This document shows, one piece after another, positions 16,224 to 24,947 of a DNA stretch of 64,000 nucleotides (position 1 is its first letter; the number at the start of each line of letters is the position of its first letter). The stretch comes from an uncultured Lachnospiraceae bacterium (GTDB lineage: Bacteria > Bacillota > Clostridia > Lachnospirales > Lachnospiraceae): NCBI GenBank assembly GCA_947630805.1, contig CANRIV010000002.1:62001-126000 (forward strand), read 5' to 3'. The position numbers and the translations under genes are program-made. Below the pieces are notes generated by a model. The model ran no database searches, had not been told where the DNA came from, and was given only the letters and a program-made list of their open reading frames with translations.

Positions 16224-18074
16224 ATGTTTTATCAGTCACAAATTCAGGCAATCAGCCACAAGGAAGGTCCGGTCATTGTTCTTGCCGGACCCGGGTCAGG
16301 AAAGACCACCGTAATTACCCACAGAGTTAAAAAGTTAATAGAAGAAAATGTGCCGCCGCAAAAAATTCTGGTAGTTACTTTTACCAAAGATGCCGCGACT
16401 CATATGCAGAAAAAATTTCGGGATATTTTAAAGGAAACAAATCCGACATGTGTAAATGTTCCGGTTACTTTTGGTACGTTTCACAGCATTTATTATCATA
16501 TTCTTCAAAAATCTTTTCCGGGAAAAAAGACTGCAATTATGACCCAAGAGGAGAAAATCTCCATATTACGGGAAATTATAATACGAACAAAATTAGAAGT
16601 GCCGTCACTGCAGGATTTCATACAGGAGATGGAAGGAGAAATCAGCATCGTAAAGGGAAATATGCAGAATCCGGATTTTTATCAGCCGGGATGCTGTCCA
16701 GCAAAAGATTTTCGGCTTGTATATCGTGAATATGAAAAGGAGCGGACAGCACGAAAAAAAATAGATTTTGATGATATTCTGATGGAATGTCGTAAGTGTT
16801 TTTTGGAACATACAGAGATTCTGGAGAAATGGCAGCAGATTTATGAATATATTTTGATTGACGAGTTTCAGGATATTAATCCGATACAATATGAAATTAT
16901 TAAGATGTTGGCCAGACCGCAAAATAATATTTTTGTGGTAGGAGATGATGATCAGTCGATTTACGGATTCCGGGGAGCCTGTCCGGAAATTATGTCCGAT
17001 TTTTTGATGGATTTTCCGGAAAGTAAAAAAATCTTACTTCATAAAAATTTTCGCTCTACCCAGGAAATTGTCAGATTGTCGGAACGATTAATCTCTCACA
17101 ATGCCAGCCATCGGAATAAAAATATGATTTCAGCCTGCGCTGCAATAACTTCCTGCCCGCCGGATATCCGGCAGTTTTCCAATCAGTGGGAAGAACTGTA
17201 CTATGTGAGCTGCAAAATTAAGGATTATCAAAAAGCGGGAATCCGGGCCGATGAAATTGCCGTTTTGGTACGCAATAACAGTCAGATTTCTGAGATTGCC
17301 GGATTTTTGAAAAATCAACGGATTCAAACTGATTTCAGTAAAAAAAATATTTATTCCGGTATGGTTGCACAGGATATTCTCGCGTATGCGGAGGCGGCAA
17401 TAACCTATGACAGCATTCCCTTTTGTGAAAATAAATCATTACATCGTATTATCAATAAACCGGAGCGATATATCGGAATGAATTTACTCCAAGAGAAAGG
17501 AATGAATTTTAACCTTTTGCGGGAGACGTATGCACATTACCCTGAAAATCTGCGAAATGTTGAGGACCTACAGTTCCATTTTAATTTTATTCGGAAACTT
17601 TTGCCAAAAGCAGCGGTACTTTATATTCAGAATGGGACAGGATATGAGCAGTATTTAGGACAATATGCCCGGAAAAAGAAAATAAAAACCTCTGTACTGT
17701 ATGAACAGATAAATGAGATGATGCGGGAGGCAGAGCAATTTTCCAGTCTGGAGGAATGGGTAAATTCTGCAAAATTGCAGCCGGAGAAATCTGTCGCAAA
17801 ATCTGATACTGTACGTATCATGACAATGCACAGGGCAAAGGGACTGGAATTTAAAGTAGTATTTATTTTAGATGCTAACCAGGGGATTATTCCTTCTTCC
17901 AAAGTTATAAGAGAGAAAGAATATCAGGAAGAGCGCAGAATTTTTTATGTGGCAGTGACCAGGGCACAGGAATATCTGCATATTTATGGTGTAGCAGAAC
18001 GCCTGGGGTGTAGCGTATCCATGTCTATGTTTGTAGAAGAATGTATGGACTGTTTATCTTTGTCGGGTTGTTAA
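16224..18074 (+). CDS. UvrD/Rep-type ATP-dependent DNA helicase
   Basis: The 616-residue superfamily 1A helicase has motifs in order: Q-motif region, Walker A AGPGSGKTT at about 21-29, FTKDAATHMQKKF (Ia), Walker B DEFQDINPIQYE near 213, GDDDQSIYGFRGA (III) near 238, LHKNFRS (IV), TMHRAKGLEFKVVF (V) near 533, and RRIFYVAVTRAQEYL (VI) near 571. It is about 100 residues shorter than PcrA/UvrD and lacks their C-terminal extension, so it is probably a UvrD-like paralogue and not PcrA itself. It unwinds DNA 3' to 5' during repair or recombination. Translation may be affected by the hairpin at 16206-16222. Confidence 0.9.
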   Translation: MFYQSQIQAISHKEGPVIVLAGPGSGKTTVITHRVKKLIEENVPPQKILVVTFTKDAATHMQKKFRDILKETNPTCVNVPVTFGTFHSIYYHILQKSFPGKKTAIMTQEEKISILREIIIRTKLEVPSLQDFIQEMEGEISIVKGNMQNPDFYQPGCCPAKDFRLVYREYEKERTARKKIDFDDILMECRKCFLEHTEILEKWQQIYEYILIDEFQDINPIQYEIIKMLARPQNNIFVVGDDDQSIYGFRGACPEIMSDFLMDFPESKKILLHKNFRSTQEIVRLSERLISHNASHRNKNMISACAAITSCPPDIRQFSNQWEELYYVSCKIKDYQKAGIRADEIAVLVRNNSQISEIAGFLKNQRIQTDFSKKNIYSGMVAQDILAYAEAAITYDSIPFCENKSLHRIINKPERYIGMNLLQEKGMNFNLLRETYAHYPENLRNVEDLQFHFNFIRKLLPKAAVLYIQNGTGYEQYLGQYARKKKIKTSVLYEQINEMMREAEQFSSLEEWVNSAKLQPEKSVAKSDTVRIMTMHRAKGLEFKVVFILDANQGIIPSSKVIREKEYQEERRIFYVAVTRAQEYLHIYGVAERLGCSVSMSMFVEECMDCLSLSGC

Positions 18075-18171
18075 TTTTTTATGAACTTGTTCCCGTTTAT
18101 TGCATTTTATCGCTGATTCTGATAAAGTTAGGATATGAAAAAGTGCTGCATTGCACGGAAAAGAGGATTAT

Positions 18172-18492
18172 ATGGGAAATAACCAGTTTGAAGAAGATGA
18201 GGATTTGTTCGTGACATTGACATTAGAGGATGACAGTGAAGTGGACTGCCTTGTTGTCAGTATATTTGAAGCAGGCGGCAGAGATTATATTGCGCTGCTC
18301 CCTACGGAAGGCCCGGAAAATGAAGAGGGAGAAGTTTTTCTTTACAGATATTTCGAGGAGGAAGACGGAGAGCCGGGATTGGAAAATATTGAGACGGAAG
18401 CAGAGTTTTATCTGGCTTCAGAAGCTTTTGATGAGCTGGTAGAAGATGGCGAGTATGATGAACTGATTGAAGAAGAAGACAATTTACACTAA
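18172..18492 (+). CDS. DUF1292 family acidic protein
   Basis: The 106-residue, strongly acidic protein has the DUF1292 (YrzB-like) core: FVTLTLEDDSEVDCLVVSIF, then RDYIALLP and EVFLYRYFEE, followed by a Glu/Asp-rich end. Family function is unknown. In Firmicutes these small proteins commonly sit near RNA-processing or tRNA genes. The ATG at 18172 follows AAAGAGG; the TTG at 18151 is less likely. It is followed after 65 bp by an SH3 protein gene. Confidence 0.85.
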   Translation: MGNNQFEEDEDLFVTLTLEDDSEVDCLVVSIFEAGGRDYIALLPTEGPENEEGEVFLYRYFEEEDGEPGLENIETEAEFYLASEAFDELVEDGEYDELIEEEDNLH

Positions 18493-18557
18493 TTTCCATC
18501 AGATGTGGGAGAAATCATACGAATCAGAATACAGCAAAAGAAAAATGAGGTGATATT

Positions 18558-19013
18558 ATGCCAGAGACATATGATGAAGAAACCAGGAGATTGCTTGAAA
18601 ACAGAAGAAGAAATGCGGAATTAAGACGTGTGGAGCAGATGAAAAAAAGGAATACAACGTTGGCCGTATTAGCAGGAATCGTAATTTTACTGATTATCAT
18701 TATTTTTTTGGTATCCTCCTGTTCTTCCGGAAAGAAGACCAAGGAGCAGGCAACAACAGAGAAAGAGACGGTAACAGTTGTAGAGAGTACTACTGCAGAG
18801 GAGACGACGGCTGTCACGATAATGTATACCACTGATATTTTAAATTTAAGAAAAACACCGAGTACAGATGCCGATATTGTTAAGCAGATTGAATCGGGAA
18901 GCAAAGTCGAAGTGTTAGCGCAGGAAGGCCAATGGTGTAAGATACAGGCAGGTACTGATATTGGTTATGTTATGAAAGACTTTTTGAGGACAGAAGAGAC
19001 TACCACAAATTAA
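18558..19013 (+). CDS. Membrane-anchored SH3-domain protein
   Basis: The 151-residue single-pass protein has a charged cytoplasmic N-terminus rich in Glu and Arg (1-34), one transmembrane helix (about 36-55, LAVLAGIVILLIIIIFLV), a Thr/Glu-rich linker, and a bacterial SH3 domain from about 90 (TDILNLRKTPSTDADIVKQI ... GYVMKDFL). Such domains bind peptidoglycan or cell-wall peptides. No enzyme domain is present, so it is likely a wall-contact or scaffold protein. AATGAGGTG precedes the ATG. A terminator hairpin follows. Confidence 0.75.
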   Translation: MPETYDEETRRLLENRRRNAELRRVEQMKKRNTTLAVLAGIVILLIIIIFLVSSCSSGKKTKEQATTEKETVTVVESTTAEETTAVTIMYTTDILNLRKTPSTDADIVKQIESGSKVEVLAQEGQWCKIQAGTDIGYVMKDFLRTEETTTN

Positions 19014-19061
19014 ATTTTCTATAATGAGAAGATAGAAAACGGACAATATAAAATTTTGATA

Positions 19062-19095
19062 GGAAAAAAGGGGCTTGTAAAAGTTCCTTTTTTCC
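19062..19095 (+). terminator. Terminator before the folate operon
   Basis: GGAAAAAAGG (19062-19071) pairs with CCTTTTTTCC (19086-19095); the six-T run lies in the 3' arm. It ends 15 bp before folC, so it could also act as an attenuator for that operon. Confidence 0.55.
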
Positions 19096-19110
19096 GTTAA
19101 GAGGTTTGGA

Positions 19111-20412
19111 ATGAATTATATACAGGCAAGAGAATATCTGAAAAAAGTTAGCGCCAGAGGAAGTGTTCTGGGATTGGAAAGCGTGAAAAGACTGTTGGAG
19201 TATATCGGAAATCCCCAGGAGAAATTAAACGTGGTCCATGTGGCCGGAACGAATGGAAAAGGCTCTACGCTGGCTTTTCTGCAGAATATTTTAATGGATG
19301 CAAAATATAGTGTAGGACGATTCAGCTCTCCGGCAGTTTTTCATTATCGGGAAATGATAAGAATAAATGACAAATATATTGAAAAAGAAGAACTGGCAGA
19401 GCTTGTCACGATGTTGAAGGAACAGTGTGACGTAATGACAGCAAAAGGATTTCCGCATCCCACCCTTTTTGAGATAGAAACTGCAATGGCGCTGAAATAT
19501 TTTCAGAAAAAAAACTGCCAGATTGTACTGATAGAATGTGGAATGGGAGGAGCGACCGATGCTACAAATGTTTTTGAACAGGTAGTTTGCAGCGTGATTA
19601 CTTCTATCAGTCTGGATCATATGGAATTTCTGGGAAATAAAATAGAAGAAATTGCCCGGCAAAAGGCGGGAATTATCAAAGAAAACTGTCCGATAGTTAT
19701 GGCCGAACAGAGCCGAAAGGTTGAGAGAATCATTCAAGAAATCGGACAGGAAAAAGGAGCCAATGTGATAGTCGCTCATCGCATAACAAAATATTCTATA
19801 GAAGAAGGAGGAACTAAGATTCAGTATCCTGCAAGTAATGGAGTGGTGTATCAAACCCGGATTAATATGCCGGGAGCTTATCAGCTGATAAATAGTGCTG
19901 TTGCTATAGAGGTGGCTCTGGTATTGCAACAGAAGGGTTATCAGGTAGAAAATTATATTGCCACGGGAATACAGAAAACATTCTGGGAGGGAAGGATGGA
20001 AATTGTCAGAAAGGACCCGTTGTTAGTGATTGATGGGGCGCATAATCCCGGAGCCGTAAAGGAGCTGAAAACTTCTTTGGATTTATATTTTACAAATAGA
20101 AGAATTACATTTATAATGGGAGTGTTGGCGGATAAGGACTTTACCCGGGAGGCGGAAATAATTGCACGGAGGGCGGAGATGATAATTACCGTAACGCCGG
20201 ATAATAAGCGGGCATTAGATGGTGCTCATCTGGCAGAAGTCTTGCGGCAGTATCACGATTTTGTAATCTGTGCAGACAGCGTAAAACAGGCGTTGCAGAT
20301 GGCAGAACAGTCTGTGAGAGAAAAACGTTCCGATATGATTCTGGCATTTGGCTCGCTGTCTTATTTGCGGGAAATAAAATATGAATCAGCGCAGGACACG
20401 AAAAGAAAATGA
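19111..20412 (+). CDS. folC: Folylpolyglutamate synthase / dihydrofolate synthase
   Basis: The 433-residue Mur-ligase-family enzyme has the P-loop VVHVAGTNGKGST near residues 41-53, RFSSPAVFHYREMIRIND after it, ECGMGGATDATN near 147, SLDHMEFLG near 170 and IDGAHNPGAV near 308. It adds glutamate to dihydropteroate to make dihydrofolate, and extends the polyglutamate tail of folates. It opens a compact folate operon: folE 36 bp later, then folP and folBK. Length and motifs are normal. AAGAGG lies before the ATG. Confidence 0.93.
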   Translation: MNYIQAREYLKKVSARGSVLGLESVKRLLEYIGNPQEKLNVVHVAGTNGKGSTLAFLQNILMDAKYSVGRFSSPAVFHYREMIRINDKYIEKEELAELVTMLKEQCDVMTAKGFPHPTLFEIETAMALKYFQKKNCQIVLIECGMGGATDATNVFEQVVCSVITSISLDHMEFLGNKIEEIARQKAGIIKENCPIVMAEQSRKVERIIQEIGQEKGANVIVAHRITKYSIEEGGTKIQYPASNGVVYQTRINMPGAYQLINSAVAIEVALVLQQKGYQVENYIATGIQKTFWEGRMEIVRKDPLLVIDGAHNPGAVKELKTSLDLYFTNRRITFIMGVLADKDFTREAEIIARRAEMIITVTPDNKRALDGAHLAEVLRQYHDFVICADSVKQALQMAEQSVREKRSDMILAFGSLSYLREIKYESAQDTKRK

Positions 20413-20448
20413 AAAAGCAAACAGTTAAAGCTGAAAGGAGAGATTGAC

Positions 20449-21009
20449 ATGTTTGACAAAGATAAAATTGAGAAAGCCGTAAAGCTGTTATTAGAAGGTA
20501 TCGGAGAGGATGCTGACAGAGAGGGATTGAGAGATACACCAGAGAGAGTAGCACGTATGTATGAAGAGTTATGCTGTGGTATGAATCAAAATCCAAAGGA
20601 ATACTTATCACGCACATTTTTGTGTGATAATGAAAATATTGTAATAGAAAAAGATATTACATTTTACTCCACCTGTGAACATCATTTGATGCCTTTTTTT
20701 GGTAAAGTTCATATTGCGTATATTCCGGATGGAAAAGTAGTAGGAATCAGCAAATTGGCGAGGACTGTGGAGGTATACGCCAGAAGATTGCAGATTCAGG
20801 AAAAAATGACCAATCAGATTGCGGAAGCCATCAATGAATATTTGGGAACAAGAGGTGTTTATGTAATGGTAGAGGCAGAGCATATGTGCATGTCGGCAAG
20901 GGGGATTAAAAAGCCGGGAAGCCGCACGGTAACTTTTTCTGCAAAGGGAAAGTTTGCGGAAGATGACAGACTTAGAAGTGATGTAATGAACATTTTTAAG
21001 GAAAGATAA
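20449..21009 (+). CDS. folE: GTP cyclohydrolase I
   Basis: The 186-residue enzyme converts GTP to 7,8-dihydroneopterin triphosphate, the first step of folate synthesis. Family marks are all present: the [13 protein letters not shown] region, the zinc-ligand stretch [20 protein letters not shown] near residues 69-88 (Cys and His), [20 protein letters not shown], and [17 protein letters not shown] carrying the third zinc ligand. The start has GAAAGGAGA upstream. It is in an operon with folC upstream and folP 87 bp downstream. Confidence 0.95.
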   Translation: MFDKDKIEKAVKLLLEGIGEDADREGLRDTPERVARMYEELCCGMNQNPKEYLSRTFLCDNENIVIEKDITFYSTCEHHLMPFFGKVHIAYIPDGKVVGISKLARTVEVYARRLQIQEKMTNQIAEAINEYLGTRGVYVMVEAEHMCMSARGIKKPGSRTVTFSAKGKFAEDDRLRSDVMNIFKER

Positions 21010-21096
21010 AGATTAAAATTTTTTACCTGAAAAATTTTTCCTTTTATCTTATCAAAATATTCAGATACTTTCGATTGAAACAGCAGGAGGAAAGAC

Positions 21097-21909
21097 ATGC
21101 AGATTGGAAAATATCAGCTAGATTTGGAACGAGAGCCGGTAATTATGGGAATTCTGAATATGACCCCGGATTCTTTTTCGGATGGAGGAAAATGGAACAA
21201 TCTGGATGCGGCATTGCGGCATGCAGAACAGATGATTGATGGAGGGGCAAAGATAATTGATATTGGCGGGGAATCCACCCGTCCCGGTTATACGCAGATT
21301 AGCGAAGCGGAAGAAAGGAAACGGGTCATTCCCATCATCCAGGAAATAAAAAACAGATTTGATATTCCGATTTCTCTTGATACATATAAAACGGATGTGG
21401 CAAAGGCAGGCGTGGAAGCCGGAGCTGATATGATTAATGACATCTGGGGTTTGAAATGGGGAAAAAAGGATATGGCAGAATTCATTGCCCAATCCAAAAC
21501 TGCTGTTTGTATTATGCACAATAGAGAAAATACATATTATGATAATCTTGTAGAGGATGTTCTGGAGGATTTAAAAGCATCCGTCGATATAGCGCACAGA
21601 GCCGGCGTGAGAGATTCTCAAATTATTTTGGATCCGGGAATCGGATTTGGAAAAGATTATTCTCAAAATTTATTTATGATGAAACATGTTGACAGAATCA
21701 AAGCGATGGGATATCCAATTCTTCTTGGAACATCCAGAAAATCTGTGATTGGAATGACGTTAAATGTAGATAAAAATGAGAGAATGGCAGGAACAGTAGC
21801 CACCACTGTCCTAGGATATGAGAGAGGGTGTTCCATCTTTCGTGTCCATGATGTAAAAGAAAATTATCAGGCATTGAAAATGGCCTGTGCAATTATGAAT
21901 GAGGGTTAG
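21097..21909 (+). CDS. folP: Dihydropteroate synthase
   Basis: The 270-residue TIM-barrel enzyme joins 6-hydroxymethyl-dihydropterin pyrophosphate to p-aminobenzoate, and is the sulfonamide target. Hallmarks are GILNMTPDSFSDGG near residues 15-28, IDIGGESTRPG near 53-63, DTYKTDVAK, ILDPGIGFGKD near 174 and LLGTSRKS near 208. All key loops are intact. GCAGGAGGAA precedes the ATG. The folBK fusion starts 3 bp after its stop, so the two are translationally linked. Confidence 0.95.
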   Translation: MQIGKYQLDLEREPVIMGILNMTPDSFSDGGKWNNLDAALRHAEQMIDGGAKIIDIGGESTRPGYTQISEAEERKRVIPIIQEIKNRFDIPISLDTYKTDVAKAGVEAGADMINDIWGLKWGKKDMAEFIAQSKTAVCIMHNRENTYYDNLVEDVLEDLKASVDIAHRAGVRDSQIILDPGIGFGKDYSQNLFMMKHVDRIKAMGYPILLGTSRKSVIGMTLNVDKNERMAGTVATTVLGYERGCSIFRVHDVKENYQALKMACAIMNEG

Positions 21910-21912
21910 AAA

Positions 21913-22779
21913 ATGGATTGTATTCAAATCAGACAGCTGGAAATTTTTGCATATCATGGCTGTAAAGAAGAGGAAAAAAGAAAAGGACAGAAATTTTATG
22001 TGGATGCCGATTTGTACACGGATATTCAAACACCCGGAAACACAGACGATTTAAATGATACGGTAAATTACTCTAAAGTATGTAAATTTATTTGTCGGTT
22101 TATGACGGAAAACAGATTTGATTTGATAGAGGCAGTAGCAGAACAGACCACGAAAGCACTTTTAAAAGAATTTCCCAAAATCAAAGAAATTGCCTTTACC
22201 ATAAATAAGCCCAATGCACCAATTAAGCTGTCTTTTGGTAATGTAGCGGTATCTGTCCATAGAAAATGGCATAAAGCATATTTGGGTATCGGGTCCAATA
22301 TCGGAGACAAAGAAAATTTTTTAAATCAGGCAATCGACAGTCTTTATGATGATGACAACTGCAGAGTGCTGTTGGTTTCTAATTTTGTAGAGACCATTCC
22401 TTACGGTCCTGTCGTACAGGATAATTTTCTCAACGGCTGTGTTGAGATAGAAACACTTTATTCTCCGGAAGAGCTGCTATGTGTTGTCCATAATATTGAG
22501 GCCGAAGCAGGAAGGACCCGGGAAATACACTGGGGACCGAGAACGCTGGATATTGATATTCTTTTATATGATGACTGGATTGTAGATAAAGAAAATTTAA
22601 AAATTCCGCATGTGGAAATGCACAAAAGGCTTTTTGTTTTAGAGCCGTTAAATCAGATTTCACCATATGCGATTCATCCTGTATATAAAAAAACAGTGCA
22701 GTGCATGTTGGAAGAATTAAAACCGGGAAACAGGTGTGAAGGATGTAGCGGCTGTGCAATGCAGCAGGAGAAAAAATAA
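21913..22779 (+). CDS. folBK: Dihydroneopterin aldolase / HPPK fusion
   Basis: The 288-residue bifunctional protein carries two folate enzymes. Residues 1-118 are dihydroneopterin aldolase (FolB), with LEIFAYHGCKEEEKRKGQKF and EAVAEQTTKALL. Residues about 122-270 are 6-hydroxymethyl-dihydropterin pyrophosphokinase (FolK), with AYLGIGSNIGDKENFLNQAI and GPRTLDIDILLY. Together they turn dihydroneopterin into the pyrophosphate substrate of FolP, encoded just upstream. Such fusions are common in Firmicutes. The odd part is the C-terminal tail, RCEGCSGCAMQQEKK, which has three closely spaced cysteines (CxxCxxC) and is not part of either catalytic domain. Confidence 0.93.
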   Translation: MDCIQIRQLEIFAYHGCKEEEKRKGQKFYVDADLYTDIQTPGNTDDLNDTVNYSKVCKFICRFMTENRFDLIEAVAEQTTKALLKEFPKIKEIAFTINKPNAPIKLSFGNVAVSVHRKWHKAYLGIGSNIGDKENFLNQAIDSLYDDDNCRVLLVSNFVETIPYGPVVQDNFLNGCVEIETLYSPEELLCVVHNIEAEAGRTREIHWGPRTLDIDILLYDDWIVDKENLKIPHVEMHKRLFVLEPLNQISPYAIHPVYKKTVQCMLEELKPGNRCEGCSGCAMQQEKK

Positions 22780-22809
22780 AGTGAAACAGCAGAAATAAGA
22801 GGATTAAAG

Positions 22810-23937
22810 ATGAAAGATTTACAGGAAAGCAGAAAAGAAATTGATTGGATTGATGATGAAATTATAAAACTTTTTGAGAGAAGGATGGAAGTCTGTAAAG
22901 ATGTTGCTGCTTACAAATTAAATACAGGGAAACCGGTACTGGACAGAAAACGGGAATTGGATAAACTGAAAGTGTTAAGAGAGAAGGCTTCAGACAGTTT
23001 TTATGCTCACGGTGTAGAAGAATTATTTGAACAGATAATGGCTATGAGCAGAAAAATGCAGTATAAACTGCTGACGGAGGAAGGAGTCAACAATGATATC
23101 GGATTTGATGTGGTAGATGAACTGCCCAAAGAAGATGTCACTGTGGTATATCAGGGAATTCCGGGAGCATACAGCCAACAGGCAGCGACAGAATATTTTG
23201 GAAATAAGGCAGAATATTTATGCGTAACTACATTTCGGGAAGCAATGAAATATGTGCGGGACGGCAAAGCGGATTATGCAGTACTTCCGTTTGAAAATTC
23301 TTCCGCTGGAATTGTCACAGATGTGTATGATTTGCTGGTAGAGTTTTCGAATTGTATCGTTGATACTTTTGATGTGAGAATAGAACATTGCCTCTGTGGA
23401 CTCAAAGGGGCAAAAATAGAAGAAATTAAAGATGTTTATTCCCATCCGCAAGCTTTTATGCAAAGTAATAGTTTTATCGAAGAGCATGGCTGGGGAAAAG
23501 TCAATCTTGCCAATACGGCTATCAGCGCCAGATATATTTCCGAACAGAGCGATAAATCAAGAGCATGTATTGCCAGTGAAAATGCCGCAAAAATATATGG
23601 GCTTGAAATATTACATAGAGGAATTAATTTTAATGCTACCAACACGACCAAGTTTATTATTATCAGCAAAGAAAGGATTGCAAGACGTAATGCAGGACTG
23701 ATTTGTATCAGTTTTGAAATGCCTCATACCAGCGGCTCGCTTTATCAAATGCTTTCCCACATTATTTATAATGACCTTAATATGACCAGTATTCAGTCCC
23801 GGCCGATTCCGGAACAGAAATGGGAATACAGATTTTATGTTGAATTTGAAGGAAAAGCAAATCAGGCAGGCGTCGTTAATGCCCTGAGCGGGATTAATGC
23901 AGAGAGTCTGAATATGAAGATATTGGGAAATTATTAA
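22810..23937 (+). CDS. pheA: Chorismate mutase / prephenate dehydratase
   Basis: The 375-residue P-protein makes phenylpyruvate from chorismate. Residues 1-85 form an AroQ chorismate mutase (RKEIDWIDDEIIKLFERRM). Prephenate dehydratase spans about 110-285 (VYQGIPGAYSQQAA, then DYAVLPFENSSAGIV and the NTTKFIII end, with the catalytic TT). A C-terminal ACT domain (about 295-370; SFEMPHTSGSLYQML, ESRP replaced by QSRP) probably binds phenylalanine for feedback inhibition. It starts 30 bp after folBK, so it may share that transcript. Its stop codon overlaps the convergent hydrolase gene by 4 bp. Confidence 0.94.
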   Translation: MKDLQESRKEIDWIDDEIIKLFERRMEVCKDVAAYKLNTGKPVLDRKRELDKLKVLREKASDSFYAHGVEELFEQIMAMSRKMQYKLLTEEGVNNDIGFDVVDELPKEDVTVVYQGIPGAYSQQAATEYFGNKAEYLCVTTFREAMKYVRDGKADYAVLPFENSSAGIVTDVYDLLVEFSNCIVDTFDVRIEHCLCGLKGAKIEEIKDVYSHPQAFMQSNSFIEEHGWGKVNLANTAISARYISEQSDKSRACIASENAAKIYGLEILHRGINFNATNTTKFIIISKERIARRNAGLICISFEMPHTSGSLYQMLSHIIYNDLNMTSIQSRPIPEQKWEYRFYVEFEGKANQAGVVNALSGINAESLNMKILGNY

Positions 23938-24875
23938 TTAGCAACAGGGATTGGAATGTCAATCCCTGCTTTTATTTCCAAGAATTTTAGAATATCGTCA
24001 TATACTTCCGTATGATCTAATTCATGAAACAGCTCGTGCCGCATATCCTGATAAAGCTTAAAGAATGTATTTGGATAGCCACAATGCTTTAAATGTGTTA
24101 CAGCTTTTTTAAATGCCTTATCATTTCGCCTGCATGGGTCTTCCGCTCCAGATATAAACATGACAGGCAGGGATGGATTTTTGCTGGTCCATCCGGTTTT
24201 ACTATATACCTGCTGCATTAGATTCATCAATGTATCATAGCCGTTTAGAGTAAAAGGAACGCCACAGAGAGGATCTCTGTTATAAGTTTCTACGACAAAA
24301 CGGTCGCGCGTAAGCCAGGAATTGACAATTCCTTCTTTCATAAAAGGTTTTTCAAAAGGTCCCATTATCATATTTTCCATGAAAGGGCTGCGGTAATACT
24401 CTCCCCGGAACAGAGTGAGAAAGTGAATCAGGAACTTTCCGAATCCAACCATTGGATTGTTGGAAGGAGAGCCGCAAAGAACAACAGCGTTTACTTCTCT
24501 GGAATGTTTTTTCAGATATACTCTTGCCAGCAGGGACCCCATACTGTGTCCAATCAGAATGAGAGGAAGATTTGGAAATTCTCTATGCAAAAACATTGTA
24601 TATTCATGAAGGTCTGTCACAAGTCCTTTGTAACCTTCTTTTCCAAAATAACCTAAATCATCGGGGGTCAGAATATTTTCTCCGTGTCCTTTCAAATCTG
24701 TAATAGCACAGATAAATCCGTATTGATTAAAATACTCCATTGTTTTTTCGTATCTCTGTCTTGTTTCGCACATACCATGAACAAATTCAATGACTCCGAC
24801 CGGTTTCATTCCCGCTGGAGGATAAGTGATGGTGTTAGGTCTCATCTTTACTCCATTCTGCCAGATAAATGGCAT
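23934..24875 (-). CDS. Alpha/beta hydrolase, lysophospholipase-like
   Basis: The 313-residue alpha/beta hydrolase of the serine aminopeptidase S33 / monoacylglycerol lipase group has VIEFVHGMCETRQRYE near residue 28 for the oxyanion region and GHSMGSLLARVYL near 108 for the nucleophile elbow. ISGAEDPCRRN near 240 and MRHELFHE near 279 carry the likely acid and histidine, so the catalytic triad looks complete. It may hydrolyse lysophospholipids or monoacylglycerols; the substrate is inferred only. It is convergent with pheA and overlaps it by 4 bp. The C-terminal tail is encoded by the pheA terminator sequence. Confidence 0.82.
   Translation of the reverse strand: MPFIWQNGVKMRPNTITYPPAGMKPVGVIEFVHGMCETRQRYEKTMEYFNQYGFICAITDLKGHGENILTPDDLGYFGKEGYKGLVTDLHEYTMFLHREFPNLPLILIGHSMGSLLARVYLKKHSREVNAVVLCGSPSNNPMVGFGKFLIHFLTLFRGEYYRSPFMENMIMGPFEKPFMKEGIVNSWLTRDRFVVETYNRDPLCGVPFTLNGYDTLMNLMQQVYSKTGWTSKNPSLPVMFISGAEDPCRRNDKAFKKAVTHLKHCGYPNTFFKLYQDMRHELFHELDHTEVYDDILKFLEIKAGIDIPIPVAN
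23945..23977 (+). terminator. pheA terminator embedded in the convergent hydrolase coding end
   Basis: CAGGGATTG (23945-23953) pairs with CAATCCCTG (23960-23968) around a 6-nt loop, followed by CTTTTATTT. On the minus strand the same bases encode the last residues (AGIDIPIPVAN) of the hydrolase. Confidence 0.65.
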
Positions 24876-24947
24876 AAAACTTTATCCAAAATATATTGGT
24901 TTGTCTGATATTCTTAGAGAGGTTTTGTTTTGCCGATTTCAAAAGTC

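Noticed and set aside
19291-19929. 212-codon minus-strand frame inside folC
   Set aside because: Antisense shadow of an enzyme with intact ligase motifs.
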